Shown piece by piece: positions 9,258 through 18,485 of a stretch of DNA of 64,000 nucleotides (position 1 is the stretch's first letter; every line of letters starts with the position of its first letter). Made by a program: the position numbers and the translations under genes. Location of the stretch: NCBI GenBank assembly GCA_015233615.1, contig JADFXJ010000001.1:42825-106824 (forward strand), given 5' to 3'. The DNA is from Nitrospirota bacterium (GTDB lineage Bacteria > Nitrospirota > Thermodesulfovibrionia > Thermodesulfovibrionales > Magnetobacteriaceae). The notes under the pieces were generated by a model. It did no database searches. It saw only the letters and a list, made by a program, of their open reading frames with translations, and had not been told where the DNA came from.

Positions 9258-9899
9258 GTGGCAAAGAAAATCTACGTCTGGTCGCTTACGGTACGCCTTA
9301 CCCACTGGGTAAACGTCGTTACCGTAACTATTCTGTCGCTTACCGGGTACGCCATCGGTAATCCGGCCCTTTTTGCCGGCATGAGAGAATTCCTGCCCAT
9401 GGCTACGGTACGATTTATCCATATCCTTAGTGCCTATATGCTTACGGCGAGCGTCTTTCTGCGTTTCTATTACATGAGTACGGAGGACGGATACGCCAGG
9501 CCCGGAGAACTTCTACCCTTGAAAAAAGAGCGGTGGCGGAGCTTTAGGGATGCTCTGTTTTTTTACATGTTTTTGCGAAAATCCCCGCCCTCTTATCCGG
9601 GCCATAACGCGTTGGCGGGAGTCAGTTACTTTTTTATTTTCATCGCCTTTGCCACCGAAATCGTTACCGGCTTTGCCCTCCACTCCCAAAGCCACCACGG
9701 GGTGCTTTGGTGGGTACTTGGCGGGTGGATGCTTAACTTTACCGACGCCATGTCGATTCGGCTTATTCACCACCTGTTAATGTGGTTTTTGTGGGTCTTT
9801 GTGGTGATTCACCTTTACATATCCGTCCATAACGATTGCTTTGAAAAAAACGGCCTGATCAGCTCCATTGTAAACGGATATAAAATCGTCGATGAATAA
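9258..9899 (+). CDS. Hydrogenase b-type cytochrome subunit (HyaC/HupC-like)
   Basis: Membrane cytochrome b of 213 residues with four predicted helices (about 18-38, 52-70, 118-140, 168-192). The usual haem-ligand histidines are visible in VRLTHWVNV, IHILSAYM, LHSQSHHGV and IHHLLMWF to VVIHLYISVH. It links the hydrogenase to the quinone pool and anchors the complex in the inner membrane. The start is GTG with AAAGGA 8 bases upstream. The gap after the large subunit holds three imperfect copies of a cgttaatg-type unit. Confidence 0.92.
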   Translation: MAKKIYVWSLTVRLTHWVNVVTVTILSLTGYAIGNPALFAGMREFLPMATVRFIHILSAYMLTASVFLRFYYMSTEDGYARPGELLPLKKERWRSFRDALFFYMFLRKSPPSYPGHNALAGVSYFFIFIAFATEIVTGFALHSQSHHGVLWWVLGGWMLNFTDAMSIRLIHHLLMWFLWVFVVIHLYISVHNDCFEKNGLISSIVNGYKIVDE

Positions 9900-9923
9900 G
9901 GTTGCCGATGAATAAGATCGTCG

Positions 9924-10412
9924 ATGGATAAGACTTGCCTGATAATCGGTCTTGGTAACGTCCTTTTGGGCGACGAAGGGGCTGGTGTGTACGTTGCGGA
10001 GGCGATCAATACCCGTTACGTACTGAGCGAGGGTACAAAAACCATCGACGGCGGCACTCTGGGGCTTGATCTTCTTCCCATCATCGAAGGATATGAAGAG
10101 GCCATTGTTATCGACGCCGTAAACTTTGGACGGGAACCCGGATACGTAGAGGTTTTCGACGGCGGGGATAGCGGACTGGATTACGTACCCCGGTTTTCGT
10201 CACACCACGAGGGTGTTGGGGACATCGTTACGGCCTTAACCCTTTTGGGTGTATATTCCGAAGCAAAACCACCGCGTCTGTTTATCATCGGCATTCAACC
10301 GGGAGACATCGGAGAAGGTATCGGGCTTTCCGACGAGGCAAAGGCCGGTGTAGAGCGAGCTATCGGTATTGTCAGGCAGCGGCTGATGCTTTTCCCTACC
10401 GGCACCACTTAG
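9924..10412 (+). CDS. Hydrogenase maturation endopeptidase (HyaD/HupD-like)
   Basis: Protease of 162 residues that removes the C-terminal tail of the large subunit after nickel insertion. Family hallmarks are GLGNVLLGDEGAG (nickel-binding Glu18), IDAVNFG (Asp ligand) and SSHHEGVGD (His ligand). It closes the hydrogenase operon. No other hyp or hup maturation gene is nearby, so HypABCDEF must be encoded elsewhere. The start region has three imperfect copies of a 16-base unit (gtcgatgaataag-like, 9889-9930), the last of which contains the ATG used. Confidence 0.93.
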   Translation: MDKTCLIIGLGNVLLGDEGAGVYVAEAINTRYVLSEGTKTIDGGTLGLDLLPIIEGYEEAIVIDAVNFGREPGYVEVFDGGDSGLDYVPRFSSHHEGVGDIVTALTLLGVYSEAKPPRLFIIGIQPGDIGEGIGLSDEAKAGVERAIGIVRQRLMLFPTGTT

Positions 10413-10467
10413 CCCCCATTGCCGGGAATGTCCATTTGAGTATATTATGGTAGTATATGCTCTATAG

Positions 10468-10755
10468 ATGAAGGGAAAAGCCGAATTAATAAATTATGAA
10501 AAATACCCGTTAGAAGACGGTATAATAGAGATTAAGATTTATATGGTAACGAAGAGTAAGGACAAACCTCATGGATTTAAATATTCTCTGGCATATATAG
10601 AAAATGGTGAACGTATAATAGGTTATGATAATTGTGAGGGTAAAGGTGATCATTTTCATTACGCAGGCCATGAGGGATATTACGAATTCATAGACCTGGA
10701 TCGATTGAAACATGATTTTTTCAGCGCAATAAGGAGACGAAAAGATGAAGGATAA
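10468..10755 (+). CDS. TumE/DUF6516-like putative toxin
   Basis: Small protein of 95 residues without membrane segments (MKGKAELINYEKYPLEDG; core DNCEGKGDHFHYAGHEGYYE). It resembles the DUF6516 (TumE) family, proposed toxins usually encoded next to a winged-helix protein, which is the arrangement here: the next gene overlaps it by 11 bases. The DHFH and H-x-G-Y-Y motifs may be functional but I cannot verify catalysis. The pair is more AT-rich than the hydrogenase operon before it, consistent with transfer. The family name is from memory. Confidence 0.6.
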   Translation: MKGKAELINYEKYPLEDGIIEIKIYMVTKSKDKPHGFKYSLAYIENGERIIGYDNCEGKGDHFHYAGHEGYYEFIDLDRLKHDFFSAIRRRKDEG

Positions 10756-11140
10756 GAAATACAAGACCGTAAGATTAGGGGTAAAACCTTTGGAAGATGG
10801 TTTGGACGACGCCGTCGATCTAATGAAACGTATCGAGAAAGGGGAACACGTAAAAAAACGTAAACCGGGTATATACTTTGAAAACGTTACGGCTATTCCC
10901 AGGATTTTAACGCAAGATCGCCTGAAGATGCTCAACGTAATAAAGGAAAACCATCCATCGTCTATTTCCGATCTTGCTAAACTACTTGGCCGCGACGTTA
11001 ACAACGTAAAGACAGACGTTCAATATTTATCGGATTTAGGACTGATTAAGCTTAAGAAATCAAAAAACGGCGACGGTGAAAATGAATTGACAACTCCAAC
11101 TGTCAATTACGAGAAACTTCTTCTTGAGATAAATATTTAG
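10745..11140 (+). CDS. Winged-helix DNA-binding protein, putative antitoxin
   Basis: 131 residues. The C-terminal half is a winged helix (ILTQDRLKMLNVIKENHP, then ISDLAKLLGRDVNNVKTDVQ and YLSDLGLIKLKK). It resembles the HVO_A0114-type DNA-binding partners of DUF6516 proteins. The N-terminal 45 residues would contact the toxin. The toxin-first order with an 11-base overlap suggests coupled synthesis and autoregulation through the winged helix. Function is inferred from arrangement. Confidence 0.65.
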   Translation: MKDKKYKTVRLGVKPLEDGLDDAVDLMKRIEKGEHVKKRKPGIYFENVTAIPRILTQDRLKMLNVIKENHPSSISDLAKLLGRDVNNVKTDVQYLSDLGLIKLKKSKNGDGENELTTPTVNYEKLLLEINI

Positions 11141-11153
11141 TAGGATGACCGGG

Positions 11154-11189
11154 ATGTCTTATTCGATAAAAGTATTCTACAAGGGTTAA
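11154..11189 (+). pseudogene. hicB 5' relic
   Basis: An ATG opens MSYSIKVFYKG and stops after 11 codons. The 21 bases from 11160 to 11180 are identical to the start of the intact hicB at 17471 (tattcgataaaagtattctac). This is the truncated start of a second hicB-type gene left next to the TumE-like pair. No hicA fragment was seen beside it. Confidence 0.6.
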
Positions 11190-11485
11190 CCTCTACAATG
11201 ATTTAAGGCTACGATTTTTGCTATAATTAACCTAGACGTCGCTAAAAACTCTAAATATGCGGAGCATTTCATTTCAGCACGTTTCATGTGATTGCTTTTA
11301 TCGGGTAAACGCTTGTTGTACACTGTAGAGACGACATTAACCGCCGTTTTCAGGATAATACTTGCGTTTTGGAATCAACCCGATAGGAGAACTGGCAACC
11401 GGCGAAAAAGCGGGGAATGAATCCGGCACTACATCGGGAAATAAAGTTAACACCGGCGAACACTTAAAGAAAGAGGAATAAAGTT
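11190..11485. other. Upstream region of the chemoreceptor gene
   Basis: No gene found. A TATAAT at 11222-11227 is a candidate -10, with only a weak -35 (tgattt) 17 bases upstream. If used, it leaves a leader of about 250 bases before the chemoreceptor ATG. I saw no recognisable riboswitch. The ribosome-binding site of the next gene is aaagaggaat just before 11486. Confidence 0.35.
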
Positions 11486-13315
11486 ATGCAAATCAAGAAT
11501 TGGTCTCTAAGTATGAAAACGTGCGTGCCTATATTGCTGATAATGGCGGTAGGCGCATTTCTTAACACCGGGATAGCCAACGTTCTGACTAAAAGAATGG
11601 TCGTGGATGAAATCAAGAATGGCGCCATAATGGGCTACAAGAACACCGTTTTGGATGCCATTACGTCCATGATGGTGGCGGGCAGTTTTAAGGAGGCAAA
11701 GGACCCGTTCTTGCAGCAACTAAGAAGTATGATAGACATCAGGGTTATCAGGAGTGAAGCGGTTGATGCAACCTTTGGGAAGGGAAAGCCAGAAGATTAC
11801 AACCAGGACGACGTGGAGAGAGAGGTAATGCGTACCGGGAAGGAGCAGGTGTTCGTCGAAGGCTTATCGGTTCGGGGCGTTTATCCTTATATTGCCGGCC
11901 ATAGCGTCATGGGCAGGGACTGTCTTTCATGTCACACCGTAAAGGAAGGCGAGGTTTTGGGCGTTGTCAGCATATCGGTACCTTTAGCCGGGACTATGGA
12001 GAAGCTGAAGTACCTGAAACTCGTGTTTATAATCCTGGGGCTTTTGGGCATACTCGGTATGGGGACTGCCGTTTACGTAATTGTAAAGATAACTCATAAA
12101 CCACTGTCGGCCCTTACGGAGAAAGTGAAGGAAATCTCCAACGGTAACCTGATGGTAGACATCGAAATTAACGGAAAAGATGAGATCAACCAGCTTCTTT
12201 TTGCCATGAAAAACATGACCGATACCATAAAAAGTATTCTTCGTGAAACACAAGGCATGATAGATGCCGTAGCCAGTGGTGATCTCGAAAGCCGTGCAAA
12301 TGCAGGGTTGTTTGTAGGCTCATGGCAGCAACTGGTTGCCGGCATAAACGATACGGTAATCAACATAGTGAACCCTTTGATGGTAACCGCCGATTACGTG
12401 GATAAGATTTCCAGGGGTGTAATCCCGCCCGTTATCAAAACGCAGTACAAGGGCCAGTATAACGTAATTAAGGAAAACCTCAACACCATGGTGACCAGGC
12501 TTACCGGTGTTGTATCGGAAATAAGAACGGCAGCCGACAACGTTGCATCGGGAAGCCAGGAACTTAGTGCCACCGCCCAGGTGATGTCCCAGGGTGCTAC
12601 CGAGCAGGCGGCCTCGGCAGAGGAGGTATCTTCTTCCATGGAGCAGATGGCTTCCAACGTCAGGCAAAATGCCGATAATGCCCATGAAACACAGAAGATT
12701 GCCGACAAATCCGCAGTAAATGCCAGGGAAGGCGGCAAGGCGGTAGCCGAAACCGTAACGGCCATGAAGGAGATAGCACGCAAGATTACTATAATCGAAG
12801 AAATAGCCCGGCAAATTAACCTTTTAGCCCTTAACGCAGCAATCGAGGCAGCCCGCGCGGGTGAACACGGAAAGGGCTTTGCCGTAGTTGCCTCGGAGGT
12901 GAGGAAATTGGCCGAGCGCAGCCAATTGGCCGCCGGCGAGATAACCGGTCTTGTTACGACAAGCGTTGAGATAGCTGAAAAGGCAGGCACCATGTTTTCT
13001 GCAATGCTGCCGGACATCCTGAAGACTGCCGGGTTGATAAAGGAAATAAGTGCCGCCAGTAGCGAACAAAACTCCGGTGCACAACAGATTAACATGGCCA
13101 TTCAGCAATTGGATCAGGTCATCCAGCAAAACGCCTCTGCCTCCGAGGAGATGGCGTCCACCTCGGAGGAACTCTCAAGCCAGTCTGAACAACTTCAACA
13201 CACCATATCGTTTTTCAGAATCGACGATGAAGATGGGGGAGGTTTTTCCACATACGGCGTGCAGCGAAGACCTCAACCGCTTCAACAAAAGGGAAACCGT
13301 AGTTCAAGGATATAA
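11486..13315 (+). CDS. Methyl-accepting chemotaxis protein with periplasmic c-type haem sensor
   Basis: 609 residues. Helix 1 spans about 13-35. The periplasmic region (36-175) contains a single CxxCH motif (C146-L-S-C-H150), as in DUF3365/Tll0287-like haem sensors. Helix 2 spans about 177-200, followed by HAMP and a second HAMP-like linker to about 350. The signalling hairpin tip is [21 protein letters not shown] covalently bound haem points to sensing of redox state, oxygen, NO or similar. The receiver-kinase gene starts 1 base after its stop, so the two may share a signal. Confidence 0.92.
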   Translation: MQIKNWSLSMKTCVPILLIMAVGAFLNTGIANVLTKRMVVDEIKNGAIMGYKNTVLDAITSMMVAGSFKEAKDPFLQQLRSMIDIRVIRSEAVDATFGKGKPEDYNQDDVEREVMRTGKEQVFVEGLSVRGVYPYIAGHSVMGRDCLSCHTVKEGEVLGVVSISVPLAGTMEKLKYLKLVFIILGLLGILGMGTAVYVIVKITHKPLSALTEKVKEISNGNLMVDIEINGKDEINQLLFAMKNMTDTIKSILRETQGMIDAVASGDLESRANAGLFVGSWQQLVAGINDTVINIVNPLMVTADYVDKISRGVIPPVIKTQYKGQYNVIKENLNTMVTRLTGVVSEIRTAADNVASGSQELSATAQVMSQGATEQAASAEEVSSSMEQMASNVRQNADNAHETQKIADKSAVNAREGGKAVAETVTAMKEIARKITIIEEIARQINLLALNAAIEAARAGEHGKGFAVVASEVRKLAERSQLAAGEITGLVTTSVEIAEKAGTMFSAMLPDILKTAGLIKEISAASSEQNSGAQQINMAIQQLDQVIQQNASASEEMASTSEELSSQSEQLQHTISFFRIDDEDGGGFSTYGVQRRPQPLQQKGNRSSRI

Positions 13316-13316
13316 G

Positions 13317-14693
13317 ATGGAAGAAGATTTTTTTTATGAAGAGACTACTATAGAAGATTCTTTAATTAACCCCGGTGAAAAGTGGAAAGTAATGATCGTC
13401 GATGATGACGAAGAGGTTCATAAAGTTACTATCCTCGCCTTGAGGAATATGGTTATTAAAGACAGAGGTCTTCATTTTATTCATGCTTACACGGCAAAGG
13501 AGGCCATAGGTTTAATAACGCAACACCCCGACACGTCTTTGATTCTTCTCGACGTTGTGATGGAAACCGAATATGCCGGTTTACTTGTGGTGGATTTTAT
13601 AAGAAATGAGTTGAAAAACTCCTCCGTGAGGATAGTGCTTCGCACCGGCCAGCCGGGTCAGGCCCCTGAAGTGGAGATCATAAAAAAGTATGACATCAAC
13701 GATTATAAGGAAAAGAGCGAACTTACTACACAGAAGCTTTTTACCACACTGTATTCGTCCATAAGTACCTATAACGACATCGTTACTATCGAAAAGTATA
13801 AGAATCACCTGGAGTCATTAGTACAACAACGTACTCACATGCTTATCGAAAAGACGGAGGCTCTCGAAGATCTAAATAGAAATCTTGAGGTTAAGGTCAA
13901 AGAGGAAATCGAAAAAAGAATGTACAGCGAACGAATGCTTATACAGAAATCCAGACTTGCTTCCATGGGGGAGATGCTTTCCGTTATTGCCCATCAATGG
14001 AAGCAGCCTCTAAACGGAATGTATCTCCTGATTCAGGATATTGAGGATGCCTTAGATTTCGGACAAATCGATAGAAACTATATTGCCAACTACGTATCGG
14101 AGGGAAAGAATTATATACACTTTTTGGATAGAACTGTAAACGATTTCAGGGATTTCCTGAAGGTAGGAAAGAAAAGAGATCTCTTTGACGTGGCAAATGC
14201 CGTCAAAGAAGTGCTTGGCTTACTATCGGGTTTATTAAAAAACTTACAAATAGAAGTTTCTTTCGATATTCATGAGGGAGAGTCTTATATAACCGACGGT
14301 TATGAAAACGAGTTCAAACACGTGGTGCTGAACTTAATAAATAATTCCAGGGATGCTATTATTCAAAGAAATAAGAAAGAAACCGACGATAATAAAACAA
14401 AAGGGTTGATAGAAATAAGAATTATAGGCGCCGGCTCCCGTATAATGGTAACCATTACCGATAACGGTTGCGGAATACCGGAGGATATCGCCGACAAAAT
14501 TTTCGAGCCCTATTTTACCACAAAGGATGACGAAACAGGTACGGGAATAGGACTATACCTGAGTAAAATCATCATCGAGAAAAACATGGGGGGACGCCTG
14601 TACGTTACCAATCCGGGCAATGGAGTTAGTTTTACTATAGAACTCGTTGCAGAGCATAGTAATACCACAGAAGGTAAAAAAAATACCGGATAG
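13317..14693 (+). CDS. Receiver-histidine kinase (REC-HisKA-HATPase)
   Basis: The frame extends upstream into the chemoreceptor gene, but ATG 13317 with AAGGA at 13306-13310 is the likely start (458 residues). Order: an N-terminal receiver (VMIVDDDEEVHKV, phospho-acceptor in LILLDVVMETEY), a coiled coil (about 150-210), HisKA with the variant H-box VIAHQWKQPLNGM, then HATPase_c (NLINNSRDAI, DNGCGIPE, GTGIGLYLSKII). The type recurs at 51528-52688. A receiver before the kinase suggests it is itself controlled by phosphorylation. Its TAG stop codon is the first three bases of the mobile element's terminal repeat. Confidence 0.9.
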   Translation: MEEDFFYEETTIEDSLINPGEKWKVMIVDDDEEVHKVTILALRNMVIKDRGLHFIHAYTAKEAIGLITQHPDTSLILLDVVMETEYAGLLVVDFIRNELKNSSVRIVLRTGQPGQAPEVEIIKKYDINDYKEKSELTTQKLFTTLYSSISTYNDIVTIEKYKNHLESLVQQRTHMLIEKTEALEDLNRNLEVKVKEEIEKRMYSERMLIQKSRLASMGEMLSVIAHQWKQPLNGMYLLIQDIEDALDFGQIDRNYIANYVSEGKNYIHFLDRTVNDFRDFLKVGKKRDLFDVANAVKEVLGLLSGLLKNLQIEVSFDIHEGESYITDGYENEFKHVVLNLINNSRDAIIQRNKKETDDNKTKGLIEIRIIGAGSRIMVTITDNGCGIPEDIADKIFEPYFTTKDDETGTGIGLYLSKIIIEKNMGGRLYVTNPGNGVSFTIELVAEHSNTTEGKKNTG

Positions 14694-14935
14694 TGTCGTG
14701 TCAACTGTAAAATGCCGGATTCCGAATATAGCCGTCAGCCTGATTAGCGGACAGGAATCTGTCCTTTCGTCATTACGCTTCGTTTTCGTTATTCCTGGTA
14801 TCCTCCGTTATCCACCCACTTATCGTCATCTTTCCGGCTAGAGCCGTCAGCCGCATTCGCGGGCCGGAATCGCCCTTGCCCTTGCCGTTATTCGGGGAAA
14901 CCGAAATGTGACATAATACCCTTGACGCGACACTA
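14691..14935. mobile_element. MITE-like element with 14-bp terminal inverted repeats
   Basis: The left end tagtgtcgtgtcaa (14691-14704) and right end ttgacgcgacacta (14922-14935) are inverted repeats matching at 13 of 14 positions. The 245-base interior has no gene and contains cattacg/attcctgg and cggaatcgcccttgccc segments related to repeats elsewhere in the window. The ends are TA, as expected for TA-targeting IS630/Tc1-mariner-type elements, but the mobilising transposase is not in this window. The left end supplies the stop codon of the upstream kinase. Confidence 0.7.
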
Positions 14936-14951
14936 GTTATGGTGACATTGT

Positions 14952-15359
14952 TTAATACAATTCAGATTCGCAAGGGTCAGTCTCTTGTCCCCGGCAACCA
15001 AACTCCGGGTTGCCATGTATGTCTAAGAAAATTATTTTATTACCTTTTATTTGAACGAAACCGTCATCGACTTTCATTACTTCGGCATACTTGCCTTTAT
15101 AAATAATCTTAGCCGCGGGAGGTTTACCTGGTTCAATCATTGCGCCAAAAAGCTTAATGGTAGTATCACCGTTTTTCTTGATTTTAATTGTATAGTTTGT
15201 ACTACTACCTTCATAAAAATTGAAGGATTTCTCACCAACGAATGGTAGTTTTATTTTCCGAGTACCCTTTTGACTGGAATCGGCAGTTGCAGCCATCGAG
15301 ACTATTGAGAATGACAGTAAACAGATGGATAAACACGAAACAAGAAATATTTTTTTCAT
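14952..15359 (-). CDS. Exported protein of unknown function
   Basis: 135 residues from ATG 15359, which follows GGAGAG; a longer frame starts at 15389 without a ribosome site. Residues 1-24 are a Sec signal peptide (MKKIFLVSCLSICLLSFSIV, then SMAA). The mature part is rich in Lys and beta-type residues and has two Cys near the C-terminus (EFGCRGQETDPCESELY) that could form a disulfide. I do not recognise the family. It is a single gene pointing towards the mobile element. Confidence 0.7.
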   Translation of the reverse strand: MKKIFLVSCLSICLLSFSIVSMAATADSSQKGTRKIKLPFVGEKSFNFYEGSSTNYTIKIKKNGDTTIKLFGAMIEPGKPPAAKIIYKGKYAEVMKVDDGFVQIKGNKIIFLDIHGNPEFGCRGQETDPCESELY

Positions 15360-15696
15360 AGGCTCTCCTATTATCGTATTACTTTTCACAAGATAGACGG
15401 CATAGTGCCGCTGACACTACTTTGAAATTCATATGCATTAAATTCATTTACATGGGTATGCACTTGACTCCTGTTAAAACAATAACCTGCTGTTATTGCG
15501 AGCATTTTATGCGCTTGATAATTTCGTTGTTTGTATACGATAAACTCATTCTTTTTAATAAGTTACGATTATTTTACATTATTGTACGGGACTCATCGGC
15601 ATACCCAGGTTCATTTATTTACTTCACATGTGAAAATCCGTGAATTGATTGTAATTAATATCCCTATGGTTTTTACCTTAAACTACACCCGGTTTG
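15360..15696. other. AT-rich intergenic region
   Basis: The plus-strand frame 15422-15643 has no ribosome site and looks random. The stretch probably holds the promoter of the exported protein on the minus strand and the end of the lipoprotein transcript. I see nothing else. Confidence 0.4.
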
Positions 15697-16569
15697 TTAT
15701 TGATTAAAATAATTGGCAGTCGGGACAACCCTGTTTACTTTAACGCTGATTCCTTTACCGCTTTCCGTATTGCCGTGAACCACGAATTCGCTCAACCCGA
15801 CATGGTTCCTGGAGTTGCCCCAGTCATATGTATATCCAAGCCGCGTCCACGGATATGGATACTCAGACACATAGAGATAAGTCCGCCTGTTTACAAACCA
15901 CCTATAATAATCCTTAAATCCGCACTGGTTAAGGTCGCAGGCCTGATCCGCATATACCTTCAGAGTTAAGCTGAAAATCAAGAACTGGTCATCCGGATAG
16001 TCGAGCGGGCATTCCGTAGTCGTAATATCAGGATCGGCGCAGGGACGGAAAAGATCGTTCGGAGAAACCCAGAGTTCAAGTAAGTACGTCTTTCGCACGG
16101 CATCGTCGGGCGGAAGACCGAGAAGCTGCGCGATCCTCAGAGGCTCAGGGCTGACGCCCGCGAAAAACCTTTTAAGCTCAGGCACTACCGTAACCCAGGT
16201 ATCATATGTATAGTTCGGGCATTCACGCCCTTCCTTGCAGGTATCGGATGCCTTGCACCCTTCAGAGGGGCAGCGATAACTATTTCCTACGGCTTCCGTA
16301 ACCCAGCTTGCGACAAGTACCCTCGTTCCCGGAATGCCGTTTTCCCAGTCGAGCACTCTATTTTCAGGGATTATCGGAATCAGGTTCTTCGATATCTTAT
16401 CCTGAGTCGCGCGCCCGGCGGCATCTTGTACGGCCACGAGATAAGCATCCTGAGAATTATGAATCGAGTCGCTTTGGCCGCCGCAGGATGTCAGGACTAA
16501 TGCAAGATAGAAAAAAACCAAAACTACTGCTGGATGGTGCCGCTGTTTACGGGCAAGATATGCAGACAT
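15697..16569 (-). CDS. Lipoprotein of unknown function
   Basis: 290 residues. The signal peptide ends in the lipobox LTSC at about residues 26-29, after a basic N-terminus (RKQRHH) and a hydrophobic stretch. The start ATG at 16569 follows GGAGG. The mature part has several Cys in pairs (CPSEGCKASDTCKEGRECPN; CADPDITTTECP; CDLNQCG), suggesting an extracytoplasmic disulfide-rich domain. I know no function. Its neighbours give no clue. Confidence 0.75.
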   Translation of the reverse strand: MSAYLARKQRHHPAVVLVFFYLALVLTSCGGQSDSIHNSQDAYLVAVQDAAGRATQDKISKNLIPIIPENRVLDWENGIPGTRVLVASWVTEAVGNSYRCPSEGCKASDTCKEGRECPNYTYDTWVTVVPELKRFFAGVSPEPLRIAQLLGLPPDDAVRKTYLLELWVSPNDLFRPCADPDITTTECPLDYPDDQFLIFSLTLKVYADQACDLNQCGFKDYYRWFVNRRTYLYVSEYPYPWTRLGYTYDWGNSRNHVGLSEFVVHGNTESGKGISVKVNRVVPTANYFNQ

Positions 16570-17220
16570 AAGGCCTCCTTAGATTGTTAGTGAAGTGCAA
16601 CCTATTTTAATACACGAAGTTAGAAAATTACAACCGTCCGCAATGTCACGTTACTTGTGTCCGATCTTTTATGGTAGAAGTATAAAATATTGCATCCGTC
16701 CGGATCTGCAAGCTCTCGAAGCGCTCACATACGTCAGCGACCACTCTTTGACACCCGTTTCCCTCTCATACGTCATTCCGGCTTGACCGGAATCGCCTTT
16801 GTTCTTGATCTTTACGACATTTCATTCTTGACACGTAACCGGTGGGGTCTTACAACATAAAGCACGCTAAAACCTGTCTTTACTCGCTCTACGAGTTTTT
16901 TAGCCGTCTAACTCTTAAACTTCCGTAAAACTCCCATCTAATCCGCAGATTGCGGAGATATTGGGATGAACGTACCCACTTTAGCCGGCAACGAGGGTAT
17001 TGGGGCTTCGTCATAGCCTTAACCCGGGAGTTTATAAAGAAAAAAGCATCAAGATCTGAATCGATACCGATCTAGGTCGATTCCGGGCATTCGTTGATGC
17101 TTCCAGCCAGTCATCATCAAGAGTACGGATATACATTTTTTCTTTGCCGAAAGGAAGAAGGTCTCCAAGATAAAAAAAATTGTAAAAAAAGATGCCTTTA
17201 TAGTATCCTTTAATTAGATT
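16570..17220. other. Gene-free region with a dispersed repeat and a long hairpin
   Basis: About 650 bases. From 16760 to 16840 a copy of the dispersed repeat appears (gtcattccggcttgaccgga and cttgacacg), related to the MITE family. At 17044-17102 a long hairpin has arms aagcatcaa and ttgatgctt, with an inner stem (gaatcga/tcgattc). Read on the minus strand it is followed by a T run, so it could terminate a lost minus-strand gene. A candidate -10 for hicA (tatagt) is near 17197. Confidence 0.5.
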
Positions 17221-17466
17221 ATGAGTAAAAAGAAAAAGTTACTGGAGAAAATAAAGAACAATCCGGCAAATGTAAGATTTTGTGATATATGCAAAGTTGC
17301 AGAAAGTTATGGTTTTAAGTTTAAAAACCAAAAAGGGAGTCACGTGACGTATGGCAGAGAAGGTATCTACGAGAAATTAAACTTTCAAGATACGAATGGT
17401 AATACGCCAGGGTACCAGGTAAGGCAATTGTTAAATATATTAGAGAAATACGCCTTGGAGGATTAG
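17221..17466 (+). CDS. hicA: HicA-type mRNA interferase toxin
   Basis: 81 residues, a double-stranded-RNA-binding-like fold that cleaves mRNA. It is slightly longer than most HicA proteins because of the Lys-rich start (MSKKKKLLEKIKNNP). The catalytic His lies in KGSHVTY, and the C-terminus GYQVRQLLNILEKYAL matches the usual helix. hicB follows after 4 bases. The low GC content compared with neighbours suggests horizontal acquisition. Confidence 0.82.
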   Translation: MSKKKKLLEKIKNNPANVRFCDICKVAESYGFKFKNQKGSHVTYGREGIYEKLNFQDTNGNTPGYQVRQLLNILEKYALED

Positions 17467-17470
17467 CGAG

Positions 17471-17857
17471 ATGTTTTATTCGATAAAAGTATTCTACAGC
17501 GAAGAAGACAAAGGTTTTATAGCCATTGTACCGGACTTACCCGGATGTTCGGCTTTTGGTGAAACGGAGGATGACGCGATAAGAGAGGTAAAAATTGCTC
17601 GTGAAAGCTGGTTAGAATTGGCTGAAGAGATGGGTCAATCGATTCCACAACCGTCGCCTCACGAAAGTCGATATTGCGGTAAGACGTTCGTGGATCTACC
17701 CAAGTCATTACATAAGGAGCTAAATTTGTTAGCAGAAGAAGAAGGCGTAAGCATGAATCAACTGATTATAAATATACTATCAAAAGAAATAGGTAGACGT
17801 CAACAAGCGTTATCTATGGTAACAATGGAATCGGGGCAAAAGTGCTATCAGTTCTAA
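17471..17857 (+). CDS. hicB: HicB-type antitoxin
   Basis: 128 residues. The N-terminal HicB fold (FYSEEDKGFIAIVPDLPGC, then FGETEDDAIREVK) neutralises HicA. A C-terminal ribbon-helix-helix-like DNA-binding part (VDLPKSLHKELNLLAEEEG, VSMNQLI) should autoregulate the operon. An intact, properly ordered partner for the hicA just upstream. Its first codons are copied in the relic at 11154. Confidence 0.87.
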   Translation: MFYSIKVFYSEEDKGFIAIVPDLPGCSAFGETEDDAIREVKIARESWLELAEEMGQSIPQPSPHESRYCGKTFVDLPKSLHKELNLLAEEEGVSMNQLIINILSKEIGRRQQALSMVTMESGQKCYQF

Positions 17858-17972
17858 CGATAGATATTGATATATAGTCGCTATATATTTTTTTAAAATA
17901 AGAAAATGATTGCTTTGCTAAAAGAGGAGCTAAACAATGAACGCAACAATGGCGTGGAGTAGGTAACAGGCA

Positions 17973-18134
17973 ATGAATGACAATGAAATAATAGAATACA
18001 AGAAAGGACTAATGAAGGCGTATTGGGTAGAGGACAGACATCATAAGTTAAAAGAACTTCCGATCGAGGATGCTAAAAAAGTTGTTGAATCAATGAATAA
18101 TCTTGAGATTCATCAAAATGTGTCTGCAATCTGA
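17973..18134 (+). CDS. Small hypothetical protein (53 aa)
   Basis: The frame from ATG 17973 gives MNDNEIIEYKKGLMKAYWVE and ends in MNNLEIHQNVSAI. It is acidic, helix-prone and has plausible codon use but only a weak ribosome site. A 9-codon frame with a good site (GAGGAG, ATG at 17938) precedes it. The function is unknown and it may be a relic of a larger gene. The remaining bases up to 18432 show no gene. Confidence 0.35.
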   Translation: MNDNEIIEYKKGLMKAYWVEDRHHKLKELPIEDAKKVVESMNNLEIHQNVSAI

Positions 18135-18432
18135 CCGCACGGTAAATTTGCGATGTCGCCATATACAAGCTTAACTTTTGTTGTTGTCGTTGTTGTTCTT
18201 GGCATACTTGTCGCTTTAGCATCAGCGCCCTTCTACTGACCTAAATGCTTAAGGGTTAGAAGGAATTCCTTTTTCGGTTATCTATGTCTATCCGGTCAAA
18301 GTTAGGTTGCTTTTTCTAGCCCAGAAAAAAGCCCGATGGCGTGTAAATGTCCGGAAATAGCTGCAACTTCCCGTAGTAACTCGCTTTTTTTCTGTCAGAA
18401 TAAATTCACCGTGTTAGACGAATATATTGGCA

Positions 18433-18480
18433 GCCCTCCTATATCAATATATATGTTATAATTTGTCTAAAGAGGAGGGC
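18433..18480 (+). promoter_or_regulatory. Promoter/operator region of the second hicB gene
   Basis: TATAAT at 18457-18462 is a strong -10 candidate; the -35 is unclear. An exact 8-base inverted repeat, gccctcct (18433-18440) and aggagggc (18473-18480), brackets it, and the right arm is also the ribosome-binding site of the gene at 18486. The spacing suits an operator for the autoregulatory HicB, but this is inference. Confidence 0.45.
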
Positions 18481-18485
18481 GTAAG

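Noticed and set aside
12394-13101. 235-codon antisense frame within the chemoreceptor gene
   Set aside because: Ala/Ser-rich antisense of a coiled-coil signalling domain; no independent start site or neighbour.
15422-15643. 73-codon plus-strand frame
   Set aside because: No ribosome site; AT-rich random-like translation.
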